Source: JAXMBN01 sp046349875 (GTDB lineage Bacteria > Planctomycetota > Planctomycetia > Pirellulales > Pirellulaceae). From it: a stretch of 64,000 bases of DNA. The notes below the pieces were generated by a model, which was not told the origin of the DNA, did not search any database, and worked only from the letters and a program-made list of their open reading frames with translations. How positions within the stretch are numbered: the first letter of the stretch is position 1; every line of letters starts with the position of its first letter. This document shows positions 25,741 through 34,722 of this stretch, piece by piece. The stretch covers positions 62,001 through 126,000 of the forward strand of contig JAXMBN010000010.1 of NCBI GenBank assembly GCA_046349875.1, given 5' to 3'. The position numbers and the translations under genes are program-made.

Positions 25741-28482
25741 TTATCTCGATGTCCAGCTATGGAAGCGAAGGAGTTTGTAAACTTCGATTAGAGTTACCGG
25801 AAACAAGGACAGCAAGAGGACCACGATCCATTCTTGAATCCCCAAAGGAACGGTATTCAATAGATGAGACGTCCAGGGAAACGTGACGACCGCTACTTGA
25901 ACGATCAGCGACAGTAGCATCGCTAAAAAGATGGTTGGATTGGTAAACCATCCTTGTTGTGGCATCGTTTTGGTGAAACTCCTGCAGCCCATCGAGAAGA
26001 ACACTTGAGTCATTGCAATCGTGCAGAACGCCACAGTCCTTGCCACAATCAAGGACTCTTCGTTGTCGTGGTAGTAGATCCCAAATGCCACCAAGGCTAC
26101 GACGGCCATCAGCAAGCCATGGAGGCCGATCTGCAGCATTCGGTCTATTGGAAGAAACGGCCTTTTAGGATCGCGAGGCGGTCGCGCCATCAATTGTTTT
26201 TCGATCGGTTCCATGGCCAACGAGAGAGCTGGAACTCCATCAGTTACCAAATTGATCCACAGAATCTGAATAGGGACCAAGGGCGTAGGCCACCCGATCA
26301 AACTTCCCGTGAACATGAAAAGAATCTCGCTGGTATTGCAGGCGAGCAAGAAGTGAAGGAACTTTTGAATGTTTTCATAAATGCTTCGTCCTTCTTCGAC
26401 TGCATTGATGATAGTTGCAAAATTATCGTCGGCCAAAATCATGTCGGATGATTCTTTGGCAACATCGCTTCCAGCAATACCCATCACGATACCTATGTCC
26501 GCCGCTTTGACGGCAGGCGCATCGTTGACTCCATCGCCTGTCATCGCCACGACATAACCATGGTACTTCCAAGCATTGACGATGCGAAGTTTATGCTGCG
26601 CGCTGACGCGAGCGTATACGCGAATCGATTCCACTTTGGATCGCAATACTTCGTCGGTCATCGTCTCTAGTTCGGGACCGCAGAGCAACTGATCGTTGCC
26701 ATCGGTGATATGGAGAGACTTTGCGATGGCCATCGCGGTGGCTGGATGATCTCCGGTAATCATCACAGGAAGGATACCTGCATCCAAGCAACGCCCAACC
26801 GACTGTTCCGTTTCGGGCCGAGGAGGATCCATCATTCCCACCAACCCCAAGAAAATGAAGTCGGATTCCTGACGGTGATCGGCTGGATCGCTGGAAGATG
26901 GGCGATAAGCGAGGCCCAGAACGCGAAGAGCTTGGTCCGCCAGTGAGCGTTGATGATGGGATGCCCATTCGCGATCCGCAGCGTTTAGTGGGCGGTCTTG
27001 CCCTAGGCAACGAATGTGAGTGCAACGCCCAAGAATGACTTCGGGGGCTCCCTTGGCGACCATGAATATCGACTCATCGGGAAGTCGATAGACCTGCGAC
27101 ATCATCTTGCGATCGGAATCAAAAGGGTTCTCATGAAGCAATTGTACGTGAAGCGATGTTCCCGTATGCGCATGCTTGGCGGCGGCGACAAGTAATGCGA
27201 TTTCGGTAGGATCGCCACTGACTTCCGCTTTCCTGTCCACAGCATTCCAATTCCATTCAGAGTTGTTGCACATGGCACCCACTCGAAGCAACCAAAGCAT
27301 ATCTTGCTCGATCACTCGCACATGTTCTTGGCTCTGTGTGGCATTGGTAGGAGAACCACCCAATGCAGGTGAATGTTCTAGGACGATGCGTCCTTCCGCC
27401 GAAAAGCCATTGCCCGTCAAACTGAAGTAGCCATCGATCGTATGGATTTGCGTCACCATCATTTCGTTGCTGGTGAGCGTCCCTGTTTTGTCTGTGCAGA
27501 CCACGGAGACGCATCCGAGGGTTTCGACGCTCGGCAGTTTGCGGACGATGGCCTTGCGCTTGGCCATACGATTGACCCCGATGGCCAAAGTGATGGTCAC
27601 GATCGCGGGCAGACCCTCGGGAATGGCAGCAACGGCAAGGCTTACGCTGATCAGGAAAATCTCAAAGAGGTTGCCGCCTCGCCATAAATGCAACATGAAA
27701 ATGATGGATACGATCAGTAGGCAACCTACGACCATGATCCTACCCAGTTCGGTCAACTTCTTCTGGAGAGGAGTGGGTTCGCTTTCGCCGGTCTCCAGCA
27801 TACCAGCGATCGAGCCCATTTCCGTTTGCATGCCGGTTGAGGTTACGATCGCCACCCCTTTTCCAGAAGCGACAGTCGTTCCCGTGAAGACCATATTGGT
27901 TCGATCGGCCAGCGGTGTTGTGGCGTCATGCTGGTCGCGATGATTCTTTTGGACAGCAGTGGATTCCCCGGTAAGTGAAGCCTCGATCACTTGCAATCCA
28001 AAGGATTTGACCAAGCGAGCATCAGCGCTGACGCGATCACCTGCTTCAACAATCAAGACATCACCCGGGACCAATTCTTCGGCAGGAATGGTGTGGAGGT
28101 GGCCTCCACGAAAGACTTTCGCCATCGGGGCCGACAGTTTGCGAAGTGCCAAAAGTGCGCGTTCGGCGCGATCTTCGTGAAAGAAGCCTAAAATCCCATT
28201 GAGCGCAACGATGAGAAGGATCACGATCGAATCGATCCACTCTCCCAGAAATCCTGCGATGATGGCCGAAACAATTAACAAGCCAATGATTAAGCTTTGA
28301 AACTGAGCAAGCAGTCGAACCCATAGAGGAGTCCTCGGTGGTTCCTGCAAGCGATTGTTTCCATACTTCTCCAGACGGGCTCTTGCTTCCTCTAACTCCA
28401 AACCATGATCTACCGAAGTTGAATAGGATTCGGCAACATCTTCCAAGGGGATTGAAAAGGGTTGGATCGTTGGGCTTATCAT
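25741..28482 (-). CDS. Cation-transporting P-type ATPase (Ca2+ type, P2A)
   Basis: 913 residues from ATG 28482. It has the N-terminal cation-ATPase domain (EDVAESYSTSVDHGLELEEA), actuator motif SLTGES, ion-site helix 4 with AAIPEGLPAIVTI, the phosphorylated DKTGTLT near residue 330, MTGDGVNDAPAVKAADIGIVMG and a C-terminal set of membrane helices ending ELIVVLLLSL-like. PEGLP together with the overall length points to a SERCA/PMR1-like pump moving Ca2+ (or Mn2+) out of the cytoplasm. Na+/K+-type specificity cannot be excluded. Followed directly by the DUF4404 gene; a terminator lies upstream at 28557-28597 and separates it from the macro-domain gene. Confidence 0.95.
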   Translation of the reverse strand: MISPTIQPFSIPLEDVAESYSTSVDHGLELEEARARLEKYGNNRLQEPPRTPLWVRLLAQFQSLIIGLLIVSAIIAGFLGEWIDSIVILLIVALNGILGFFHEDRAERALLALRKLSAPMAKVFRGGHLHTIPAEELVPGDVLIVEAGDRVSADARLVKSFGLQVIEASLTGESTAVQKNHRDQHDATTPLADRTNMVFTGTTVASGKGVAIVTSTGMQTEMGSIAGMLETGESEPTPLQKKLTELGRIMVVGCLLIVSIIFMLHLWRGGNLFEIFLISVSLAVAAIPEGLPAIVTITLAIGVNRMAKRKAIVRKLPSVETLGCVSVVCTDKTGTLTSNEMMVTQIHTIDGYFSLTGNGFSAEGRIVLEHSPALGGSPTNATQSQEHVRVIEQDMLWLLRVGAMCNNSEWNWNAVDRKAEVSGDPTEIALLVAAAKHAHTGTSLHVQLLHENPFDSDRKMMSQVYRLPDESIFMVAKGAPEVILGRCTHIRCLGQDRPLNAADREWASHHQRSLADQALRVLGLAYRPSSSDPADHRQESDFIFLGLVGMMDPPRPETEQSVGRCLDAGILPVMITGDHPATAMAIAKSLHITDGNDQLLCGPELETMTDEVLRSKVESIRVYARVSAQHKLRIVNAWKYHGYVVAMTGDGVNDAPAVKAADIGIVMGIAGSDVAKESSDMILADDNFATIINAVEEGRSIYENIQKFLHFLLACNTSEILFMFTGSLIGWPTPLVPIQILWINLVTDGVPALSLAMEPIEKQLMARPPRDPKRPFLPIDRMLQIGLHGLLMAVVALVAFGIYYHDNEESLIVARTVAFCTIAMTQVFFSMGCRSFTKTMPQQGWFTNPTIFLAMLLSLIVQVAVVTFPWTSHLLNTVPLGIQEWIVVLLLSLFPVTLIEVYKLLRFHSWTSR

Positions 28483-28556
28483 TTCGATTGCTACTCATCC
28501 ATCTTTAGTGGTTTGGGTACGACGAGAAACGATGTCGTAACGATTGAGTGATTTCC

Positions 28557-28597
28557 AAAAAAGAAAGCTCCATCAACACGAGGCCAACGGAGCTTTC
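28557..28597 (-). terminator. Rho-independent terminator after the macro-domain gene
   Basis: A 9-bp stem (GAAAGCTCC at 28563-28571, GGAGCTTTC at 28589-28597) with a 17-nt loop is followed on the - strand by six T residues (complement of 28557-28562). It lies 29 bp past the macro-domain stop. Confidence 0.82.
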
Positions 28598-28625
28598 CAT
28601 GTGCTCAGAATCAAAGCAAACTCGA

Positions 28626-29111
28626 TCAGGCTTCGGTTGCCTGTTGGCCTTTGTGGTAGGTCACATAGACGTAAACAGGAATCGGTAGATCCCCGAGCGC
28701 CTGTTGAATGAGCGGCTTGACATCAGACCAAGAAAGTCCGCCAACGCCGGTTGCCAAGGCAGGCAACGCAATGCTTTCGATCTTTTCTTTTTCGATCTCG
28801 TGACGCAGACGCTTCAAGCAATGATTGACATTGGCGATGCTTGCACGACCAGGTCGCGATCCATGCCCATGATCTCCATCTTGAGTCAGCAAGTTAAAGA
28901 TGCGTACTCCACCAACGCCGCTCCACGTCCAGAGCTCGCCAGGCTTTGGATGAGTCTGATGGGCGTAGTGCCGAAAATCCTTGGCCATCGATGGCCACTT
29001 TTCACGCAGTGCCAATGCCAAGCCTGCATCGAAATGGTCATTCGGTGCAACACCGTGCGCTATGGCTTGCGCTTTGGAAAGGAGAATGTCCCCAGATACT
29101 TCATGAATCAT
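28626..29111 (-). CDS. Macro-domain protein (ADP-ribose-binding/Appr-1''-p processing type)
   Basis: 161 residues from ATG 29111, with GAGG six bases upstream. Macro-domain landmarks: IHEVSGDILLSKAQAIAHGVAP at the N-terminus (the usual GDI-N region), GGVRIFNLLTQDG, and the phosphate-binding LPALATGVGGLSWSDVKPL loop. Length fits a stand-alone macro domain. Family members bind ADP-ribose and some remove ADP-ribose from proteins, nucleic acids or phosphorylated ADP-ribose. No ADP-ribosyltransferase toxin gene (DarT-like) is next to it, so a toxin-antitoxin role is not supported. Single-gene transcript ending at a terminator. Confidence 0.88.
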   Translation of the reverse strand: MIHEVSGDILLSKAQAIAHGVAPNDHFDAGLALALREKWPSMAKDFRHYAHQTHPKPGELWTWSGVGGVRIFNLLTQDGDHGHGSRPGRASIANVNHCLKRLRHEIEKEKIESIALPALATGVGGLSWSDVKPLIQQALGDLPIPVYVYVTYHKGQQATEA

Positions 29112-29386
29112 TCAACGCCTCACGCTCTTCAATAAAACAACGAGTGACCGATCCTTCACGAACGGAACACCTGATGCATTCGATGAATCGCATCAGGGAA
29201 GGTGCCTATTCCATTCTTCGGCCTAACCCTCTATCTCTTATTACAAAACAATCCCAAGCGAATTACCATGCCAGTCGGTGCGACCTTTCGTATCACTCCC
29301 TTGGTGCATATGAAGTTTTCTCAGGCAGGGTTGTAACAAAGCATGTCAAATCAACCGGATTCGACATCGTGAGTTGCGACAATTCT

Positions 29387-29827
29387 TTATTCGGTTGGGT
29401 TCTCGCGAATGATGACATGGCAAGCGACACAGCTGGTGGTGAGTTGATTGAATGCCAACGTAGCGCCTTCTGCATTCTTTCTTTTCGATTGGCGAATGAG
29501 ATCGTTCGTTGCTAATTCGAAATTGCGAAGTTGAGCGCGATAATCATCGTTTTTGCGACGGACGAATGCTTCCATCTTTCCAAGAACCCGCAATTGTTCC
29601 GAAGATTTTTCCAGCGCCGCGAAGTCGGCTTTGGTTAGCGATTCGAGGATCGATTTGGAAAGTTCGAGTTTGCGTTCCATCCAGAAACTTACTGGATGTT
29701 CCTTTGTTACCTGAGGGATATCGTCTTTCTTTTGTTGTGGAGCTGGCTTGGGTTCTTGGGACAATGTATAGGTTCCACACCCAACAACGACACCGATTCC
29801 AAGAGTGACGAGGGACTTCTTCAGCAT
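29387..29827 (-). CDS. Small c-type cytochrome (cytochrome c'/c-556-like)
   Basis: 146 residues from ATG 29827 (the upstream frame to 29899 precedes the signal peptide). Signal MLKKSLVTLGIGVVVGCG has a lipobox-like VVGC at 14-17, so it could be a lipoprotein. The rest is helical and charged, with a single heme motif CVACH 13 residues from the C-terminus, which is where four-helix cytochromes c'/c-556 carry their heme. Probably a periplasmic electron carrier or gas sensor. A stand-alone gene; its partner cannot be inferred. Confidence 0.78.
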   Translation of the reverse strand: MLKKSLVTLGIGVVVGCGTYTLSQEPKPAPQQKKDDIPQVTKEHPVSFWMERKLELSKSILESLTKADFAALEKSSEQLRVLGKMEAFVRRKNDDYRAQLRNFELATNDLIRQSKRKNAEGATLAFNQLTTSCVACHVIIRENPTE

Positions 29828-30011
29828 GATTGATGCCTCCAGGAAAGGACAATGGAATTCGTCGTTCACTTCCTGCAACATACCAAAGCCACATTCCAAC
29901 TACCATGCGACTTCACGTCTCAACTCGCAATAGCGGTTGCGATTGCAATCACGTAGAATGAAGGTCGCGTTCAATGTTGCAAATGGTTATTTGGGTGAAG
30001 GAGGATATCCC

Positions 30012-30140
30012 GTGGGAAGCGATCCGAAGGACGAAGTTCCCTTTTTTCAGTCACCACACAATTGGTGGTGGATTCTATGTGGAGTGGGAGCCATCGTGAT
30101 TGTGTTATTGATTGCGAGACGCCTTTACGGTTTGGGATAA
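30012..30140 (+). CDS. Small single-span membrane protein, 42 residues
   Basis: GTG 30012 is preceded by AAGGAGG at 29998-30004 with 7-nt spacing, the best Shine-Dalgarno site I saw in the window, so this internal codon is a better start than ATG 29958 in the same frame. The product is acidic at first (VGSDPKDEVPFFQSPH), then WWWILCGVGAIVIVLLIARR, a single membrane span preceded by three Trp and followed by Arg-Arg. Predicted orientation is N-out/C-in. Nothing else about its role can be said. Confidence 0.6.
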   Translation: MGSDPKDEVPFFQSPHNWWWILCGVGAIVIVLLIARRLYGLG

Positions 30141-30275
30141 ACAATGTCTCGCTAATTCTGAGCCAAGGACGTTGCTAGGAACTGGATTTTCGACATTTGG
30201 CGATGAGAATAGAAGCGTGGGCGAGTGGTAAGGTAGTGATCCTTCCGCCCGATTCTCATTTCGAATTGTTCCATC

Positions 30276-31070
30276 GTGACCTTCGCTTCCACTCTTGCAC
30301 TTTATCGTTTTCCGCGGGCATATCGCGAAGAGCAATACTGCATGCCGCGAGCATGTCGACGGTTCATGCGGGAAGCTGGGATTACCTATGAAGTGCATCG
30401 TCACTGGGAGTTAGAACGCGGCAGCGTGCTCTACTTCGCTGGGCATACTTCGTTCTTGGATGGTTTTGCGATATCGCTGGCCTGTCCTGAGCATTTGCCG
30501 TTGAAGCGAGTGATACACTCGGTATCGGCTATGTTGCTTGGTAAGCAGTTCTACGATCGCAATTTGACCGTCTTTCCTCGAGGGAGCTATCGCAATTGGC
30601 GTTATGAATGCCATGGATGGTGGAGTTCACTCGCCTACTTTTGGACGCATTGGTGGTTGCCAGTCACTCCATTTCAAGGTGGAAAAAGAACCATCCAGCA
30701 GGCACTCCTTTCAGGATCTTCGGTTTCGATTTTTCCAGCGGGAGTCGTGGGAGAAACTATATGGAGAACAGGAATCGGTGCCATCGTTGGTGGCTTGCCT
30801 GATGAGAATGCCATGGGGGATCCCATTTATTTGGCACCGGTTTCGATTCGTTGGGACTTTGAACCGCATCGTGTCCTCGTCGAATCACCGGGGCTTGTGC
30901 GGTTGCGGTCGTTGCGTCCGCTTTGGAATCAAGCGATGGATCGCGTGGAGCTCACCGAATGGCTCAAGAAAAGGTATCTCGATCAGGATTGGCCATGGGA
31001 ATCGGATCGATGCGAAGTTCGTGCTCCAGAAGCTCCCTTTGCCAAGCCAACTGCAGCAATTTCTCGGTAG
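30276..31070 (+). CDS. PlsC-like acyltransferase family protein
   Basis: 264 residues from GTG 30276; ATG 30342 is an alternative start. GHTSFLDGF contains the HxxxxD acyltransferase motif (H-T-S-F-L-D), and VSIFPAGVVGE resembles the downstream phosphate-binding FPEG motif, though with Ala for Glu. These are the two conserved blocks of glycerol-3-phosphate/lysophosphatidate acyltransferases. The rest is weakly conserved, with aromatic-rich WWSSLAYFWTHWWLP between the blocks. Substrate unknown; likely membrane-associated. Not in an operon with the 42-residue gene, which ends 135 bp upstream. Confidence 0.6.
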   Translation: MTFASTLALYRFPRAYREEQYCMPRACRRFMREAGITYEVHRHWELERGSVLYFAGHTSFLDGFAISLACPEHLPLKRVIHSVSAMLLGKQFYDRNLTVFPRGSYRNWRYECHGWWSSLAYFWTHWWLPVTPFQGGKRTIQQALLSGSSVSIFPAGVVGETIWRTGIGAIVGGLPDENAMGDPIYLAPVSIRWDFEPHRVLVESPGLVRLRSLRPLWNQAMDRVELTEWLKKRYLDQDWPWESDRCEVRAPEAPFAKPTAAISR

Positions 31071-31206
31071 CTCTAAGATCCCTTCAGCGTTTGTCGCGGA
31101 AATGATCCTAATCATTGTCCTAGAATGCTGCGGTTCCTTCTCAAGCACTCGTCGCCGTACCACACTAGTGACATAGCTTTCGAGCTTTGTTTCAAAAGTG
31201 GATGTT

Positions 31207-31228
31207 GAGAATCGAACCCACGATTCTC
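31207..31228. repeat. Inverted repeat in the gap before the glutaminase-like gene
   Basis: GAGAATCG and CGATTCTC around a 6-nt loop AACCCA, 136 bp before the next gene. No T run follows. It resembles a tRNA T-arm on the - strand, but no acceptor partner or anticodon arm is found. The rest of the 293-bp gap shows nothing. Confidence 0.4.
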
Positions 31229-31363
31229 GTGTACGTCTCTGGTGAGCTGTATTCTGTATGGTTCGGCTCGATCACCTGAGCGCAAAGCAGATGAGCCGAT
31301 TCGTTCAAGATAGGCATCTCTGAGTTGCAGTTGAGACAACATCCAGGGTTTCAAATCTTAATC

Positions 31364-33838
31364 ATGGAATCTCGTGAAATGGTTCGTGTTCTCTCCCTTC
31401 TGTTGCTTGCCGTTTGTGCGGCATCCGTTTCATCGCAACAACCACTTCGGCCACCTGCCGTCCCTTTGGTTGCCTGCGATCCCTATTTTAGTATCTGGTC
31501 GCAAGGGGACGAACTCCATGCGGTGGATACGACTCACTGGACTGGTAAGCCTCATCGGATGATGAGTGCGGTCAAGATCGATGGAAAGTCATTTCGCGTC
31601 ATGGGCAAAGAGCCTTCGACCATGCCAGCCTTGCCACAAAAGAGCGTGACGGTTTATCCAACGAGAACGGTCTATGTCTTTCAAAATGATTCGATCGAGT
31701 TGAAAGTGACCTTCATGACTCCGATGCTTCCAGAAAGCATCGACCTGCTTTCGTGGCCTATCACCTATCTCACCTATGATGTGCGATCCTTGGATGGCAA
31801 AGGTCATGATGTCGAAGTGACCTTTGATGCAATGCCTGAAATTGCTTTGCAAGAACCCAATCAAAAATCGGAGTGGTCAAAACCAACGATCGACGGCCTG
31901 ACGGTGCGGGCTGTTGGTTCGAAGGCTCAGAACATTCTTGGCAAAAGCGGAGATGATCTGCGAATCGATTGGGGATATTTGTACCTTGCAGCGCCTTCTG
32001 AGTCCGGTGCGACTTGGAACGAGAATCAGCTTCAAGTCGGATTTGGAAAGGTACAGCAAGCAACATCGAAATGGTTTCTTGTTGCCTATGATGACCTCTA
32101 TTCGATTCAGTATATGAAAGAAGATCTGCGACCCTATTGGCGTCGCAATGGTTGGGAAGCGAAGGATCTTTTGCAAGCTGCCAAACGATCTTATGCGGAT
32201 CTCGTTGCACGATGTGAAGCCTTCGATCGCGAACTCATGGCTGACCTCCGAAAAGCGGGAGGTGAGAACTACGAACAGCTTGGAGCACTTTGTTATCGTC
32301 AGTGTTTTGCCGCTGGCAAATTCGTAGCGGATGCCAATGGCCAACCGATGCAGTTTTCCAAGGAAAATCATTCCAATGGTTGCGTAGCCACATCGGATGT
32401 TTTCTATCCGATGGCGCCTCAGTTTCTGCTGTTTGGACCTTCGTTAGCCAAATCGTTTCTTGTTCCGTTCATGAACTATGCGGAAAGTGAACGATGGAAA
32501 TTTCCTTTCGCGCCCCATGATCTTGGAACCTATCCTCTCGCGAATGGACAGGTTTATGGTGGTGGCGAGCGAACCGAAGAGAACCAGATGCCCGTCGAAG
32601 AATGCGGCAATCTTTTGATTTTGATGGCTGCTGTCGCCCAAATGGAAGGAAACCCAAGTTTTGCAGAGAGGTATTGGAAGACTCTGGAAAAGTGGGCGCA
32701 GTATCTCAAAGAAAAGGGCTTTGATCCCGAGAATCAATTGTGCACCGACGACTTTGCAGGCCACCTAGCGCATAACGTCAACTTGAGCGTCAAGGCCATC
32801 TGTGCATTGGGAGCCTATGCCAAACTGTGCGAGATGCGAGGCGATCAGTCGCAAGCCGATCAATACTATTCAGTGGCGCGAAGTTTTGCAGCGCGATGGG
32901 TTCAAGAAGCCGCCGAAGGAGATCACTATCGGTTGGCATTCGATAAACAGGGAAGTTGGAGCCAAAAATACAATTTGATTTGGGATCGTATTCTTGGTCT
33001 AAAGTTGTTTCCTGCATCCGTTGCTCAGCAGGAAATGGCCTTCTATCGAAAGACCCAGAATGAGTTTGGATTGCCTCTCGACAATCGCGAAGGGTACACC
33101 AAACTCGACTGGATTCTATGGACCGCAACCTTGACCCAAAATCGCGAGGATTTCGATGCCCTCGTGAATCCGGTGATGAAGTTTATCAACGAAACACCTG
33201 ATCGCTCTCCGTTGACCGACTGGTATCGGACCAAGAACGCCAAGAAGGTTGGCTTCACGGCTCGGCCTGTTGTTGGCGGAGTATTCGTACAGTTCTTGTA
33301 CGATGGATCGCTCTGGAAAAAGTGGGCCCAGCGCGATCAAACGAAGGCATCGAAGTGGGCTGCTATCCCCAAGCCTCCCAAGGTTACGGAAGTCGTTGCC
33401 GTTGCATCGACGGAACCAGCCGAGTGGTCTTATACCACGGAGAAGCCTGCCGCCGAATGGACAAAAACGGCGTACGATGCGACGTCGTGGAAGCGAGGCC
33501 GATCTGGTTTTGGAACGGCTCAAACGCCTGGAACTTCGGTCCATACGACCTGGTCCACTCCAGATATTTGGCTGGTTAGAGATATCGAAATCACTCAAGA
33601 CGATCTAACCGACTTGCAATGGATGGTCCATCACGATGAGAACGTCGAGATCTACATCAATGGTGCATTGGTCGAGCAATGGGAAGGCTATACGGTGCAC
33701 TATAGCCATCGACATCTTTCCCCTGCTGCACGCCAGCAGTTGAAGGCGGGGAAGAATCGCATTGCGGTCCATTGCCATCAAACGGGTGGTGGCCAATACA
33801 TCGATGTGGGGCTCGCCAAAGTGGTCAAGCAGAAATAG
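31364..33838 (+). CDS. Exported DUF5127/DUF4965/DUF1793 (glutaminase A-like) protein
   Basis: 824 residues from ATG 31364; ATG 31379 would also begin the signal peptide (VLSLLLLAVCAASVSSQ). After it, RPPAVPLVACDPYFSIWS and THWTGKPHRMMSAVKIDG are the N-terminal landmarks of glutaminase A-like proteins. YRQCFAAGKF, SDVFYPMAPQFLLFGP, PFAPHDLGTYPLANGQVYGG and MPVEECGNLLILMAA belong to the (alpha/alpha)6-barrel DUF4965/DUF1793 core. From about residue 690 a separate jelly-roll domain follows (IWLVRDIEITQDDL, IYINGALVEQWEGY), as in glycoside hydrolase family 2 sugar-binding domains. The family includes eukaryotic glutaminases but in bacteria the substrate is often unknown, possibly a glycan. Periplasmic or secreted. 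Confidence 0.88.
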   Translation: MESREMVRVLSLLLLAVCAASVSSQQPLRPPAVPLVACDPYFSIWSQGDELHAVDTTHWTGKPHRMMSAVKIDGKSFRVMGKEPSTMPALPQKSVTVYPTRTVYVFQNDSIELKVTFMTPMLPESIDLLSWPITYLTYDVRSLDGKGHDVEVTFDAMPEIALQEPNQKSEWSKPTIDGLTVRAVGSKAQNILGKSGDDLRIDWGYLYLAAPSESGATWNENQLQVGFGKVQQATSKWFLVAYDDLYSIQYMKEDLRPYWRRNGWEAKDLLQAAKRSYADLVARCEAFDRELMADLRKAGGENYEQLGALCYRQCFAAGKFVADANGQPMQFSKENHSNGCVATSDVFYPMAPQFLLFGPSLAKSFLVPFMNYAESERWKFPFAPHDLGTYPLANGQVYGGGERTEENQMPVEECGNLLILMAAVAQMEGNPSFAERYWKTLEKWAQYLKEKGFDPENQLCTDDFAGHLAHNVNLSVKAICALGAYAKLCEMRGDQSQADQYYSVARSFAARWVQEAAEGDHYRLAFDKQGSWSQKYNLIWDRILGLKLFPASVAQQEMAFYRKTQNEFGLPLDNREGYTKLDWILWTATLTQNREDFDALVNPVMKFINETPDRSPLTDWYRTKNAKKVGFTARPVVGGVFVQFLYDGSLWKKWAQRDQTKASKWAAIPKPPKVTEVVAVASTEPAEWSYTTEKPAAEWTKTAYDATSWKRGRSGFGTAQTPGTSVHTTWSTPDIWLVRDIEITQDDLTDLQWMVHHDENVEIYINGALVEQWEGYTVHYSHRHLSPAARQQLKAGKNRIAVHCHQTGGGQYIDVGLAKVVKQK

Positions 33839-33875
33839 TGGGAAGCACCTCGTTTTCTGTAGTTCCCGTTGTTTC

Positions 33876-33904
33876 ATCACCGCATGGGTTCGCCATGCGG
33901 TGAT
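33876..33904. terminator. Hairpin between convergent genes
   Basis: A 12-bp perfect stem (ATCACCGCATGG/CCATGCGGTGAT) with loop GTTCG lies 37 bp past the glutaminase-like gene and 47 bp before the stop of the gene on the other strand. No T run on either side, so it is a terminator-like structure at best, perhaps acting in both directions. Confidence 0.5.
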
Positions 33905-33951
33905 GCCGCGTCGGAGAACGCTGGTTCGATCGGCGATCTCTTCAAGATCTC

Positions 33952-34713
33952 TTACGTATCGAGCGGCAGTGGGCTATTGAGGAATGCGTGATAGAGATGG
34001 TCGAGAGCGTCAGCATTCATGGATCGAACGCTGGCGATATATCGCAATCGAGCTCGACGCAGCACACCCTTCTCCATGAATTCCCCAAACAAATGCAACC
34101 GTAGTCCATCGGCGGCTTTCTTTTCGGGGTCACCATCCGACGCGCGACTCCATGAAATGTCGCGCTGGTCGGTTGGGTGTACCATCAACATGGTGTATAC
34201 CGGATGCCGTTGGGTACCTCGCAATCCTAACGCCGCAGAATGCTCGGGGCAGGGCTTCGTCATTTCGGCCACTGCCGGAAGCTCGTCAATAACGGCTACA
34301 TCTCGCAGGGATGTTTTCTCGGGACGATAGTGGAGCACGCGATCCGTACCGACCATCTCCTCGAAGTCGAGACCCACCACCGGATGGCTCGATAGGGTTG
34401 GAGTCTGCACGCTTACCCAATAGTCGAATACGATGCTCTCGGTATTGGAATGGAGGATGCGGCAATCGAGTTGAATTCCGAAATTGCGATCCTCGTCTTC
34501 TGCGAATTTAGCCACCCAATCATTACCGCGAACGTAGGCATCATAAGGACGTTCTAGCGTCGATGCTAAACGCATCGAAAAAACGTTCTCGTGATAACCG
34601 TCGCGAGATGGATTCGCAATTTGAAGTCCCTGGACAGCCTTAGAAAGATCCATCGATAGCTGCCATCCGTGTTGAGACCAGACGACACAATCTTTTTCAA
34701 GCGACCAAGTCAT
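33952..34713 (-). CDS. Hypothetical protein, no family recognised
   Basis: 253 residues from ATG 34713. It has no signal peptide or membrane span. Composition is that of a globular cytoplasmic protein (WSLEKDCVVWSQHGWQLSMD, ENVFSMRLASTLERPYDAYV, FGIQLDCRILHSNTESIVFD). An acidic/basic C-terminal part (LHLFGEFMEKGVLRRARLRY) follows. It lies 9 bp downstream of pheT on the same strand, so it probably shares the rpmI-rplT-pheST transcript. The position beside pheT might hint at a housekeeping role, but this is only context. Confidence 0.75.
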   Translation of the reverse strand: MTWSLEKDCVVWSQHGWQLSMDLSKAVQGLQIANPSRDGYHENVFSMRLASTLERPYDAYVRGNDWVAKFAEDEDRNFGIQLDCRILHSNTESIVFDYWVSVQTPTLSSHPVVGLDFEEMVGTDRVLHYRPEKTSLRDVAVIDELPAVAEMTKPCPEHSAALGLRGTQRHPVYTMLMVHPTDQRDISWSRASDGDPEKKAADGLRLHLFGEFMEKGVLRRARLRYIASVRSMNADALDHLYHAFLNSPLPLDT

Positions 34714-34722
34714 GAGGATCTC

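Noticed and set aside
28626..29111. Macro-domain gene as antitoxin of a DarT-like system
   Set aside because: No ADP-ribosyltransferase-like gene on either side; a terminator follows it directly.
31200..31260. tRNA-like text on the - strand (GTGGGTTCGATTC)
   Set aside because: It is part of a simple hairpin; no acceptor stem pair or CCA end could be found.
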